Shown: one piece after another, positions 9,814-18,722 of the stretch | How the letters are laid out: each line of letters opens with the position of its first letter | How positions within the stretch are numbered: the first letter of the stretch is position 1 | DNA from: Fervidobacterium nodosum Rt17-B1 | Lineage (GTDB): Bacteria > Thermotogota > Thermotogae > Thermotogales > Fervidobacteriaceae | Assembly: GCF_000017545.1 (NCBI RefSeq) | Contig: NC_009718.1 | Span: 806,001 to 870,000 of the forward strand | Direction of reading: 5' to 3' | Length of the DNA: 64,000 bases | Notes under the pieces: generated by a model | Databases searched by the model: none | What the model saw: the letters and a program-made list of their open reading frames with translations, nothing else | What the model was told of the DNA's origin: nothing | Translations under genes and position numbers: made by a program

Positions 9814-10544
9814 AAGTGTCTTCTTACTTCTTTCGCAAAGTCAATCAGGTCAATATGAATTACTAAATCAGCGTAATCATCAAGCACCGTTTCATTTTTA
9901 TTAATTATACACAATTTTGCTCCACTGTGCTTTGCGTAAATAGGCAATTGCGCCGCTGGGTAAACAACAAGTGACGTGCCCATAGCTATGAATACGTCAC
10001 TTTCTTTAGCCCAGTTCTCTGCTTTAGAGTACTCGTTCAATGGCAACATTTCACCGAAAAATACTATATCCGGTTTTGTTACTCCACCACATTCACATCT
10101 AAAATTTCTGTCAATCAAAAATTCTTTATGCTGTGAATTGAATAAATCATATCTTTTACCACATTTCAAACAACTCCAAGTGCGTACATTTCCATGGATT
10201 TCCGCAACTTTCTGACTTCCCGCTTTTTTATGAAGATTATCTATATTCTGGGTTATAACCCCTTTTACTATATTCAACTTTTCAAGATAAGCCAGCAAAT
10301 AATGGATTTCATTAGGTTCGACATCGAGCATTTTTATCAGTTCTTGCTTTGCAAATTCGTAGAATCTGTCAGGATTTTGATGGAAAAGATCTATATCAAA
10401 AATTTCCTGTCCCCATTTGGAATAAACTCCATTTTTACTTCTAAAGTCAGGAATACCACTCGGTACACTAACTCCAGCACCGGTAAGCACTGTGGTAAAT
10501 TTTGAATTCTTAAGCCAACTTACAAGCGTCAAAATTTCTTCCAA
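9810..10544 (-). CDS. cobB: NAD-dependent protein deacylase, sirtuin family (CobB/Sir2)
   Basis: 244 aa from the TTG at 10544, preferred because AGGAGG lies 8 bases before it; an in-frame GTG at 10553 overlaps the ribosome site. Sirtuin motifs in order: GAGVSVPSGIPDFRS (NAD binding), 'QNIDNLHKKAGS', the catalytic His in 'EIHGN', four zinc cysteines (CLKCG ... CECGG), 'GEMLP' and 'GTSLVVYPA'. It removes acyl groups from protein lysines using NAD, as known for the family. It lies downstream of the sbcD-sbcC pair, 50 bases after the sbcC stop, and converges with msrBA. Confidence 0.93.
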   Translation of the reverse strand: MEEILTLVSWLKNSKFTTVLTGAGVSVPSGIPDFRSKNGVYSKWGQEIFDIDLFHQNPDRFYEFAKQELIKMLDVEPNEIHYLLAYLEKLNIVKGVITQNIDNLHKKAGSQKVAEIHGNVRTWSCLKCGKRYDLFNSQHKEFLIDRNFRCECGGVTKPDIVFFGEMLPLNEYSKAENWAKESDVFIAMGTSLVVYPAAQLPIYAKHSGAKLCIINKNETVLDDYADLVIHIDLIDFAKEVRRHF

Positions 10545-10594
10545 ATTTTCCACCTCCTTTTGCGGTTTTACAAATTCCGCAAAAGTTATAAAAT

Positions 10595-13402
10595 TTATAG
10601 CCTTATCTCATGATAACCTTTGCCTATAAATTCCTCATCGTGGGTTATTATAAACGCTTGAGATATATTTCCAAGTAATATTCTCAAATTCTCAGCTAAC
10701 AATTTTCTTCTTTCCTCATCAAGATTGACAGTTGGTTCATCAAGTATGTATATATCTGCGTTAGCTAATATTTTAGCGATAGCTATCCTCAACGCAATAG
10801 CCGCGCTAACTTGTTCACCACCTGATAGTTCACTAAATTCTCGAACACCTTTAATCGGATCTGAGAGTCTGAATATGTACTTTCCTTCGGAATGGTCAAC
10901 TTCTATACTTTCCTGATTCCCTGTCATCTTTCTGTAATTTTCTGTAGCTTCCAAAACAATTTGGCGTGTCAAGTACTCCGTAACTTTAACACCCATCACT
11001 TTTATTTTCTCTCTGAACTCTTTCGTTAGTTCCAGCTTTTTATTAAATACTGATTTTTTGTCTTCGTAATTTCTTAACTGATTGATTTTCTCTTCTCTTT
11101 CTTCAATTTGACTAACTAATTGATTTTCATCTCTTCCCAATTCCCCTAAACGTACCTCTAAATTTTTTAGTTCCTCGTTTTTCTTCTCAAGTTCGTCCTC
11201 AATACTCTTTTTTTCTGTTTCTAATTCTTCTAAAGGTTTCAACATATTAATTTTCACCTTTAAATCGTCCACTATCTTCTTGCTTTGTTCTATTTCACTT
11301 TCCAATACCTTTTTCTTTTCGTTCAACTCTTCGAGTTTTTCAGCCATTTTTTTATTAATCATATATTCTTTGTAATCAACCTCGCGCTTATTCTTCTCTG
11401 ACTCAAGTTCTTCAATCTCTTTGGTTACTCTATCTAATTCTTCATCTATACCAACATATTTTCCAAGTTTTTCCTCGAAAGTTTTTAGATTATCTTCGTA
11501 TTCGCTTTTTTCTTTCAAGAGTTTATCTATCTCGTTTTTAATACTGAGATAACGATTTGTCTTTTCACTGATTTCTTTTTCAATATTTTTTAATTGATTA
11601 AATTTACTATCTATTTCCGCATTAATCGAACCTATAGCTGAGTTAATCTCATTTAATCTGTTATCAGCTTCTTCAACTAACTTTGAAATGTCTCCGTATT
11701 TTTGCGCTATATCTTCAATGAATTCACTTATCTGCTTTAATTTTGCTTTTTTCTTATCCATCTCATCGATTTGGTGAGATAACGTGCCAGCTTCCGTTTC
11801 TTTTTCTTTTAACTGCTTACTAATCTCTTCCTTTTTGTTCTTTGCTGTATTGATTTCTTTTTCCTTTTCTAGAAGTTCACTCAGCTTTTCTTTGTAGTAA
11901 TCTCGCTTGTTTCCAAAATACACATCTGTGCCCTTGGCTTGAAGTATATTTTGACAAGGCTCATTTAAAAGCGGACAATTTCCACTGGAAAGCTGTCTTG
12001 AGGCATTTTCTAAATTTTCCAATTCGTTTTCGATTTTGGCTTTCTCACTTATTATATTAGCTTCTTCTGATATCTTTTTATTCAATTCATCAATAGCATT
12101 TTGCAAACTTTGGATTTGTTCAATCAGTGATTGATATTTTTCCCTCTTTTCTTCCTCATTTGATAACTCAATTTCAATATTTTCCTTCTCCTTTAAATTG
12201 TCACGGTAATCTTGATATATTCTTTTTATACTCTCTTTTACCTTTTTTGCTTCATCCATATCTTTCTTGGCTTTTTCTAAATCTGTCCTTTTGATTTCTA
12301 TCTCTTCAATAAGTTTTGACTTATCACCTTGGAGTTTTTGTATTTCTACATCGTAAATAGACAATCTTTCGTTAGTTTCATTTATTTTTGCTTCCGCGAC
12401 ACTGATTTTATTCTTAAGCTCTATAATCCTCATTTCAATATTTTGCTTTTCTTGTTGCTTTTTCCTGAGTTCTTGCTCGAGCTTTCTTTTTTGACTTATT
12501 TTCTCACTTAAGGCTTCAAATTCTTTGTAAGAAGGTTCCAACCTTTCGACAATTTTTCGAGCGTTCTCGGCTTCCACAATTTGCTTTGAAATTTCTTCTA
12601 AATTCGCCTGCGTGCTCTCCAAAACTTTCAAGTTTTTTTCCAAATCATTTTTTAGATTCCGAGCGTCTTCTATTTGCTTTTCCAACTCAGACTTTTTAGA
12701 CTTTAGAGAATAAATTAACGTTTCCAAATCTTTCTTTTCAGTTTCTTTCTTTGAAATTTCATCACGAATATTCGATAATTTTTCGTCGATACCTTTGTAT
12801 TTTTCAATGTCATTCTTCAAAATGTTTATTGAACCATCTAACTCACTAATTTTCGCTTCATATTTATTTATGACATCTTTGAAATTGTTATAAATCTTAT
12901 CGTACACATCTACCTCGAATATCTTGTTAAAAAAACGTTTGGATTCTTCATTTTGCATCGCGAATACTGTTGTAATATCATTTTGATAAGCGCACATTAT
13001 GTTCTTGAAAAGTTCTTTGAAATTCGTTACCCCAAGCCCCAAGAGTTTACTAACATACTTTGGAACTTCATCTAATTTGTTAGTAATCACATTGTTACTC
13101 CCCACTTGCCTTAGTACCCAACTATTTTTTCCCGATTTGTACACTCTTTCTACTTCGTACCTTATTCCATCTTCTCCCGTAAATTCAACATTTATCTTAA
13201 AATAACTATTTTGACTACTCAAACGTGAAATAAGGTCCTTAGGCTTTTTCTCACTTATACCAAACAAAGCCATCCCAAGCGCTTCGAATATGGAACTCTT
13301 ACCCGCGCCGTTTCTTCCAACGATAACATTAATCCCAGAGACAAAATCAAATTCTCTATCTAAATGACATTTGAAATTCTCCAATTTAATTTTATTAATC
13401 AT
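10595..13402 (-). CDS. sbcC: DNA double-strand-break repair ATPase, SbcC/Rad50 type
   Basis: About 935 aa from the ATG at 13402 (GGGGG about 10 bases upstream); an upstream in-frame start would add 12 residues that overlap sbcD further. The N-terminal Walker A is GRNGAGKSSIFEALG (about residues 30-44). Long heptad coiled coils flank a central CPLLNEPC hook (about residue 480). The C-terminus has the ABC signature LSGGEQ and Walker B 'YILDEPTVNLDEE'. With SbcD/Mre11 it forms the nuclease complex that trims DNA ends and hairpins. The hook is CX6C rather than the usual CXXC. The start overlaps the sbcD stop by 8 bases, so translation is probably coupled. Confidence 0.94.
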   Translation of the reverse strand: MINKIKLENFKCHLDREFDFVSGINVIVGRNGAGKSSIFEALGMALFGISEKKPKDLISRLSSQNSYFKINVEFTGEDGIRYEVERVYKSGKNSWVLRQVGSNNVITNKLDEVPKYVSKLLGLGVTNFKELFKNIMCAYQNDITTVFAMQNEESKRFFNKIFEVDVYDKIYNNFKDVINKYEAKISELDGSINILKNDIEKYKGIDEKLSNIRDEISKKETEKKDLETLIYSLKSKKSELEKQIEDARNLKNDLEKNLKVLESTQANLEEISKQIVEAENARKIVERLEPSYKEFEALSEKISQKRKLEQELRKKQQEKQNIEMRIIELKNKISVAEAKINETNERLSIYDVEIQKLQGDKSKLIEEIEIKRTDLEKAKKDMDEAKKVKESIKRIYQDYRDNLKEKENIEIELSNEEEKREKYQSLIEQIQSLQNAIDELNKKISEEANIISEKAKIENELENLENASRQLSSGNCPLLNEPCQNILQAKGTDVYFGNKRDYYKEKLSELLEKEKEINTAKNKKEEISKQLKEKETEAGTLSHQIDEMDKKKAKLKQISEFIEDIAQKYGDISKLVEEADNRLNEINSAIGSINAEIDSKFNQLKNIEKEISEKTNRYLSIKNEIDKLLKEKSEYEDNLKTFEEKLGKYVGIDEELDRVTKEIEELESEKNKREVDYKEYMINKKMAEKLEELNEKKKVLESEIEQSKKIVDDLKVKINMLKPLEELETEKKSIEDELEKKNEELKNLEVRLGELGRDENQLVSQIEEREEKINQLRNYEDKKSVFNKKLELTKEFREKIKVMGVKVTEYLTRQIVLEATENYRKMTGNQESIEVDHSEGKYIFRLSDPIKGVREFSELSGGEQVSAAIALRIAIAKILANADIYILDEPTVNLDEERRKLLAENLRILLGNISQAFIITHDEEFIGKGYHEIRL

Positions 13403-14588
13403 TTCTCTGAACCCCCATGATTCTGCCGATAAATTCATCGAATATCTCGTAAATATATTCGTCTGAATTATTCAAATCTTCGTCTTCAAAGAACATCTTA
13501 GCCTTCCTTATAAACTCATACGTTTCATTAACTCTCTCTTCGCTAATTGAAAATACATTATTCCAAGATGATATTAACTCTTTTTCTATCAACTCTTTAC
13601 TTCGATACCTCATCTCACTGCCATTTATATCGTTGACATTGTTAATCTCGATTCTGCTTTCTACTTTTAAAGCTCCCTTATCCAACAATTCCTTTTTTAT
13701 TCTATCAACGTCAATAAAATCGTCGTTATCAAGAAAAACCCTCAGGATTACTATCTCTCCATCCTCCACTTCTAAATTGGCGACAAAATCATAAATCTTA
13801 GAACTTTGGATCTTATGCATACTTCTTTTTCGTTTGCGGGATTGGAAAAAAGAATGAGTAAAGGTATCTGTGTCGAATATGAAAAATCCCTTTTCGCCAT
13901 TTTCGTACAAATCCCAGTATTCTGGACTTCCGGGGATATAAAAGAATGGTTGACTTGCTGGATAGATTTTCTTAGAATGAAAATGCCCACCAGCAAAATA
14001 AATAACTTTACCACGGAAAGAATCTATAATCTCTTTCGTTACACAACCTGGCAGCAATTCTTGATTAGTCTCCTCGCTAACGATAGCAGTATGACAAATC
14101 ACGATATTATTATCTCCGCTTATTTGCTCTGAGAGACCTTGCAAAACTTCATCGATAAGATTACCTTGGTACGGAACGCCGTAAATCCTAAAACCCCTAA
14201 ATTCGCATTCTTCGAATTTAAAAATTTCTCCATCACGCTCAAAACCAAGGTTTACTAATAACCCCTTCTTCTCCAAATAATCAACCCAAGAATCTCTATC
14301 GTATGCGATATCATGATTTCCAAGAACAGTAAAAACAGGGATATCTTTATCTTTGAGCTTTTTGAGAATACCTTCCGTGCGCTCGAGTATATCTGGATTT
14401 ATTTTATTAGAGTCGAATAAATCACCAGCGATAATGAACAAATCAACATTCTCTTCTATAGCCCTATCGACTATATACTCGGCAGCATTGAAATAATCGT
14501 TATATCTAAAATCAGAATACGAATTTTCACCTATGCCACCAACTGGCCTTTTACCCAAATGCCAATCCGATGTATGCAAAATTTTCAT
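13395..14588 (-). CDS. sbcD: DNA repair exonuclease, SbcD/Mre11 type
   Basis: 397 aa from the ATG at 14588, chosen for the strong GGGGGG site upstream and because the protein then begins MKILHTSDWHLGK, as expected. Metallophosphatase motifs in order: HTSDWHLG, 'AGDLFDSNK', 'LGNHD', 'CHTA' and 'GGHFHS'. By family knowledge it is the Mn-dependent nuclease subunit acting with SbcC. It is the first gene of the sbcD-sbcC pair, with a promoter just upstream (14630-14659). Confidence 0.93.
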   Translation of the reverse strand: MKILHTSDWHLGKRPVGGIGENSYSDFRYNDYFNAAEYIVDRAIEENVDLFIIAGDLFDSNKINPDILERTEGILKKLKDKDIPVFTVLGNHDIAYDRDSWVDYLEKKGLLVNLGFERDGEIFKFEECEFRGFRIYGVPYQGNLIDEVLQGLSEQISGDNNIVICHTAIVSEETNQELLPGCVTKEIIDSFRGKVIYFAGGHFHSKKIYPASQPFFYIPGSPEYWDLYENGEKGFFIFDTDTFTHSFFQSRKRKRSMHKIQSSKIYDFVANLEVEDGEIVILRVFLDNDDFIDVDRIKKELLDKGALKVESRIEINNVNDINGSEMRYRSKELIEKELISSWNNVFSISEERVNETYEFIRKAKMFFEDEDLNNSDEYIYEIFDEFIGRIMGVQRND

Positions 14589-14629
14589 TCTAAGTATCCC
14601 CCCAATTAGTATAAACAATTCACTTTAAA

Positions 14630-14659
14630 ATTATACCAAATACCAGTTGACTTTTCCAA
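14630..14659 (-). promoter_or_regulatory. Promoter of sbcD-sbcC
   Basis: On the minus strand, TTGGAA (14659-14654), an 18-base spacer, TATAAT (14635-14630) preceded by TTTGG. About 42 bases lie between the -10 and the sbcD start. Confidence 0.6.
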
Positions 14660-14724
14660 AATTGAGTTGTAAAATATACCTGTCTTAGGGAATTTTAAAA
14701 AAATCAAAATTAAAAATTAGGGTA

Positions 14725-14753
14725 TTGACAAATTTTTAGGTGTGTGGTATAAT
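14725..14753 (+). promoter_or_regulatory. Consensus sigma-70 promoter pointing at a terminator
   Basis: TTGACA (14725-14730), exactly 17 bases, TATAAT (14748-14753) preceded by GTGG. It is a perfect consensus promoter on the plus strand. Transcription would start near 14760 and meet the hairpin at 14775-14802 almost at once, so only a product of about 50 nt is expected unless read-through occurs. Confidence 0.75.
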
Positions 14754-14774
14754 ATATACTACCATGAAAAAAAC

Positions 14775-14810
14775 AAGCCCCAGGTTCAAAAACCTGGGGC
14801 TTGTTTTTTT
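14775..14810. terminator. Strong bidirectional terminator hairpin
   Basis: A 12-bp perfect stem AAGCCCCAGGTT / AACCTGGGGCTT with a 4-base loop. T-runs lie on both sides (T7 at 14804-14810 on the plus strand; A7 at 14767-14773 gives T7 on the minus strand). On the minus strand it directly follows the gene remnant at 14833-15036, which explains its origin. Confidence 0.85.
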
Positions 14811-14832
14811 CTTAATATTTTCCTAATCTTCC

Positions 14833-15036
14833 TCAATTATCCTCCATTCCAAATGTTTTCTCCCATTGTATGTTACCTTGACTGTCTAATTTTAGAATAT
14901 ATACATCCTGCCATTCAGCACCAAATGTAGTATATCCAGCAACGATGTATCCTCCGTCTACCGTTTGTTGAACTGAATAGGCCTAATCGTCATTTCCCCC
15001 ACCAAAAATTCTCCACCATTCTTCGTTCCCTTTACT
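14833..15036 (-). pseudogene. Remnant of a beta-propeller-like repeat protein
   Basis: Minus-strand translation ending at a TGA (14835-14833) gives about 67 codons: 'EEWWRIFGGGNDD', then an in-frame TAG at 14985-14983, then '[18 protein letters not shown]' and '[19 protein letters not shown]'. This [27 protein letters not shown]...W pattern is typical of tandem-repeat surface proteins of bacteria and archaea. No start codon or upstream repeats remain and the frame is stopped just before 15036, so only the C-terminal end survives. The hairpin at 14775-14802 was probably its terminator. Confidence 0.75.
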
Positions 15037-15187
15037 CTTCGGTCAGTCCCTTAGGAATTAGAGAATAAATATGGAAAATCATTTTTTCTCCAAAAATTCT
15101 AAGAGGTGATTACGATTAAATAGAAGATATATACGTTTTTACAATTAGAATTTGTTATATTAATCTTAATTATAATTAAACCAAATT

Positions 15188-15215
15188 TTGAAAAAACACC
15201 ATTTAGTGTTAATAT
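15188..15215 (+). promoter_or_regulatory. Possible promoter of the outer-membrane protein pair
   Basis: TTGAAA (15188-15193), 16 bases, TAATAT (15210-15215), about 47 bases before the start codon at 15262. The spacer contains an inverted repeat AACAC-CATTTA-GTGTT that could bind a regulator. Confidence 0.4.
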
Positions 15216-15261
15216 ATAGCTGAGAATAGTTGAAGTATCATTTGCCAAAGGGGGGATATGG

Positions 15262-16698
15262 ATGAATGGAAATTTTGGCAAGTTTTACTTTTATGTCTTT
15301 CTACTCTTTACTTTGTCATTTCTGCTCTTTCCTGTCAATAGTTTTTTCGCTCGGCCAGTTATCGATGTCGCAATAAGGGTTTACGCACCTGACAATGTGT
15401 TAAAAACGGTTTCTGAGTCTGCGATTTTCCCAGAGATTGTTGATTCTAAACGATTTGAAGTTGCCCTTCAAAATGCTTTAAAATTGCTTTATTCAGAACT
15501 TTGGCTCCAGGATTTACTTTCCTCCGCCGAACAAATTCTCTCCAAGCAAACTTCCCCGCAGGGAACATTCCAAATTGATGTACACGTTCAACAAATCCGT
15601 AAAGAAAATGTATACAAAGAATTCATACAAAATAATATTTCTGGTGATTACATTTACAATTTTGGAGATTATATAAGGGTTTATCCAGGAGTTAGATATA
15701 AGCTTGAATATGTAAATGGAAAGGAAAATTATGTTCAAAGCTCTGAGGGGAGTTATGTAAAAGGCGTTGATGGGAAGTATTACAGTGTGATTTTTGATTC
15801 ATTTTACTCGAGAGTCCCACATACGAATGTTGTGTACATAGTTGAAGGAAACGCAGATTATTCACTCTATATAAATAACAATAAAGCTCTTTCTGGCTCA
15901 TTTGAAATTTCTTCGTCTATTTACGCCGTGAAACACTCATACGATCCGTACAACAACCGATTGCTAAGAGTGGAAAATAGCTTCAACGATGTTATTTCCG
16001 GTCTTGCTTCCGATATTGCCAGCAAATTACACTCGGTATTGGAATTTAAAGAAAAGTTGTCTGGTGTCGTTGAGGAAGTTAAATTTCCAAGGGTTATCTT
16101 AAATATAGGTGAGGATGATTTTGTAAAGGTTGGAAAGGTTTTCAGTGTATATAGGAACAATAACAAAATAGCGGAAGTTGTTGTTAGAAGGACGGGGAAG
16201 GATTACAGCGAATGTGAGGTTGTGTATATAAAAAGAGGGGAAGAAATAAAGCCTCAAGATGAAGTAAAAGAAGGTGGGCAAGAACCTTTTCCAATGGGAT
16301 TTAAAATGTTGTTTATAACAGATCAAAGTTTTTCTCTCACTGAATCATATATTTTGTTAACATTGCCTATTAAGCAATTCAATATACATCGTGAACCAAT
16401 CTCTTACTTTGAGACTGGAGTTGGGCTTAATTTGGAAAGTATCATAAATGGAACGTACGATAAATTCATTTTTACATTTAGCGGATTAATCAGGTTAATA
16501 GGTACGGGAGATGATGGTCTCTACCTGCTCAGTAAACTTTCCATATCTACGTCTGAAACAATTCCATACGAGGTAAAAATAGAAACACTGTTAGGTTTAT
16601 CAACCAAATTTGGCTTGTTAAATTTCGAATTTTCTATTCCAATTGAGCAATTAACATCTTTCAACACCTTTAAGATAGGTGGTGGGGTCTCATGGTAA
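15262..16698 (+). CDS. Secreted protein with predicted C-terminal outer-membrane barrel (unrecognised family)
   Basis: 478 aa. A hydrophobic signal sequence covers about residues 8-30. Residues about 35-250 are a soluble, tyrosine-rich region with many short beta segments. Around 270-335 'VILNIGEDDFVKVGKVFSVYR' and 'GEEIKPQDEV' resemble the small beta domain found at the C-terminus of FlgT-like and CsgG-related proteins. The last roughly 140 residues are alternating hydrophobic strands ending in 'IGGGVSW', consistent with a small outer-membrane barrel with a C-terminal aromatic residue. I do not recognise a named family. The AAAGGGGGG site precedes the ATG. The next gene overlaps by 7 bases and has the same architecture, so the two probably work together in the cell envelope. 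Confidence 0.72.
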   Translation: MNGNFGKFYFYVFLLFTLSFLLFPVNSFFARPVIDVAIRVYAPDNVLKTVSESAIFPEIVDSKRFEVALQNALKLLYSELWLQDLLSSAEQILSKQTSPQGTFQIDVHVQQIRKENVYKEFIQNNISGDYIYNFGDYIRVYPGVRYKLEYVNGKENYVQSSEGSYVKGVDGKYYSVIFDSFYSRVPHTNVVYIVEGNADYSLYINNNKALSGSFEISSSIYAVKHSYDPYNNRLLRVENSFNDVISGLASDIASKLHSVLEFKEKLSGVVEEVKFPRVILNIGEDDFVKVGKVFSVYRNNNKIAEVVVRRTGKDYSECEVVYIKRGEEIKPQDEVKEGGQEPFPMGFKMLFITDQSFSLTESYILLTLPIKQFNIHREPISYFETGVGLNLESIINGTYDKFIFTFSGLIRLIGTGDDGLYLLSKLSISTSETIPYEVKIETLLGLSTKFGLLNFEFSIPIEQLTSFNTFKIGGGVSW

Positions 16699-18656
16699 AG
16701 AAGTCTTTATCCTTTACTCTTATTATTTTCTTGGTTTTAGCTATTTCAAATATATTTGCCAATAATCTTTACGTTATCATCGATAAGAATTTACCATCTT
16801 ACTATGAAAATATTGATATTTCAAAAGAACTCTCGAATATTTTTTCAGATGTACCAGAGAAAACTGTAAGAATAGTTCACGTTGTTGGAATACAAAAAGA
16901 AACTTACAGTTACAAAGTAAATGAGTTTGTACCAGATAGAGAAGGCACGTATGTTTATCACAAGGGAAGTTATTATTATACATCTTCAAAAGCAATGTAC
17001 AAATACGATTCCAACAAAAAAATATACGTCCCTGACCCTTATGGTTTGTATGTTTATCTTAGCGATTATCCTTGGGCAAGGAAGGAAGAAGAAAAATATA
17101 TAATAAGTAGTTTTTACAGAAGGTATGAAAAATACATAACCGAAACAAGTTATTACATCGCTTTGTACATAACGGATATTGATGTTGAGAAGATATTTGT
17201 GAAATCTGTAACTCCAATCATCACTAGTGGGGATAGCTTTTCTGAAGCATTGAAATCAACCGGTAGATTATACAGAGAGAATCCAAATAATTACAGTCCA
17301 TATAAAGTGGATGTCGCGGTAATATTCGATGAAAAATTTGATAAAACACAAAGGATGTATATACTAAAAGAATTACAAAAAGATACACGGTATAACATAT
17401 ACGATAGGTTGTACCTTAATGAATTATTTAAAACAATAGCTTTTGAGGATTTGTTTGGAAAGGGTGTTTTCTTACAATTTAAGCCACCAAAATATATGAT
17501 AACGTTTGAAAATTACGTTGAAAGAACTGAAAAAGTTAGGTCTGAAAGATACTATTTCTTTGAAAATGATGTCAACGGAGGATATATAAAGAAATCAGCT
17601 ATTGGATATTATACTGATGTGCCTGTTCGTGTAGAAATTGGAAGGTATTATTCATACGATTCTAAAAATAAAACATATGTTTTAGATATGGAAAAAGGAA
17701 ACTATGTTAGATACTACGGCGGGCCGTGGGAAAAAGAAACTTATACAAGCGCCTATGGATTTTACGACTATATCTTGACCACCGTTGATATTCTAGAAAT
17801 GTATACTGGATTCTTACTAAAAGTATTTGACACAGAAAGAGGAACACTAATAGGCTCATACAGTATTTCGAAAAATTACTCAACAGCTTTAAAAGAACCT
17901 AAAGATAGGTTTGGCTCAGAATCGGCAAGTTCAGAATATTTATCGAAGATTTGGAGTTACTCAAATAATGCAAGATACGTAGCAAGTTATATTCAAAAAC
18001 TATTCCCACTTATTTCCATGGTTTCTAGCGTAAGCGATGGAATGGTTACACTTTCATCAGGCGAGAATATTGGAATCAAGCAAGGATATGTTTTCCAAAT
18101 AATAGATAATGGATACACTTCCGGCTATGTAAAAATCGATAAAGTTTTTGAAAATAAATCTTCTGCAACCGCTTTATATCTTATTCCATATGAAAAAATT
18201 TATCCGAACACTTTGGCCTTGGAAACGAAAAATTACCCACAAATTACAGGAATAACATTCCAATTATTTTTAAAGGATAACGGATTTGGTATGGCATCTG
18301 GATTCACGAATTTTGATATATACGGTAATTATTACTGGGGGATACTTTTTGGAGCAGGTATTGAAATCACATATGAAGTTTTAGAAGATTTTTACCCATA
18401 CATGTATCTAGAATACTACAATCCTATTTTTAGTAATTTAAGCTTATTTGGAAGATTTGGTGGAAAATATATCGAATTGGAAGATATTTGGGAGATTTTT
18501 GCTGAAAGTGGAGTGAGATTTACAAGTTACTTAAGAGATAGTATATTCTCACCTGGAGGAACCGGTGTTTATACCGATGTTGGATTCGGGGTTTACTTTA
18601 GAAACGAAATAAAAATAAAGCCAGCAGTATCATTTGGTATAGAGATGAGGTTTTAG
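16692..18656 (+). CDS. Secreted protein with predicted C-terminal outer-membrane barrel, partner of the preceding gene
   Basis: 654 aa. The signal sequence is 'SLSFTLIIFLVLAISNIFAN' (about residues 4-23). A large Tyr/Lys-rich soluble region follows, containing repeated short Y-rich beta motifs such as 'GTYVYHKGSYYY' and 'GLYVYLSDYPW'. At about residues 445-510 'SGENIGIKQGYVFQIIDNG' with 'SGYVKIDKVFENKSSATAL' matches the FlgT C-terminal-like beta fold also present upstream. The final 130 residues alternate as barrel strands and end 'FGIEMRF', with a terminal Phe. Start ATG lies inside the end of the previous gene, implying coupled translation. Function unknown; a role in the outer sheath (toga) is an inference. 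Confidence 0.72.
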   Translation: MVKKSLSFTLIIFLVLAISNIFANNLYVIIDKNLPSYYENIDISKELSNIFSDVPEKTVRIVHVVGIQKETYSYKVNEFVPDREGTYVYHKGSYYYTSSKAMYKYDSNKKIYVPDPYGLYVYLSDYPWARKEEEKYIISSFYRRYEKYITETSYYIALYITDIDVEKIFVKSVTPIITSGDSFSEALKSTGRLYRENPNNYSPYKVDVAVIFDEKFDKTQRMYILKELQKDTRYNIYDRLYLNELFKTIAFEDLFGKGVFLQFKPPKYMITFENYVERTEKVRSERYYFFENDVNGGYIKKSAIGYYTDVPVRVEIGRYYSYDSKNKTYVLDMEKGNYVRYYGGPWEKETYTSAYGFYDYILTTVDILEMYTGFLLKVFDTERGTLIGSYSISKNYSTALKEPKDRFGSESASSEYLSKIWSYSNNARYVASYIQKLFPLISMVSSVSDGMVTLSSGENIGIKQGYVFQIIDNGYTSGYVKIDKVFENKSSATALYLIPYEKIYPNTLALETKNYPQITGITFQLFLKDNGFGMASGFTNFDIYGNYYWGILFGAGIEITYEVLEDFYPYMYLEYYNPIFSNLSLFGRFGGKYIELEDIWEIFAESGVRFTSYLRDSIFSPGGTGVYTDVGFGVYFRNEIKIKPAVSFGIEMRF

Positions 18657-18690
18657 TTTTTTTCTAATTATACAGAATATTAACAAATAT

Positions 18691-18720
18691 TAACAAAAGC
18701 CCCGAATGGGGCTTTTGTTA
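18691..18720. terminator. Bidirectional terminator between convergent genes
   Basis: A 13-bp perfect stem TAACAAAAGCCCC / GGGGCTTTTGTTA with loop GAAT. It lies between the barrel protein gene (plus) and the nuclease gene (minus), with T-rich sequence in both directions. Confidence 0.8.
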
Positions 18721-18722
18721 GT

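Noticed and set aside
13806-14132. 108-codon frame opposite sbcD
   Set aside because: Antisense shadow of a well-supported Mre11-type gene, with no start signal.
14764-14826. Short frame MKKTSPRFKNLGLVFFLIFS downstream of the consensus promoter
   Set aside because: It is formed by the terminator hairpin itself and has no ribosome binding site.
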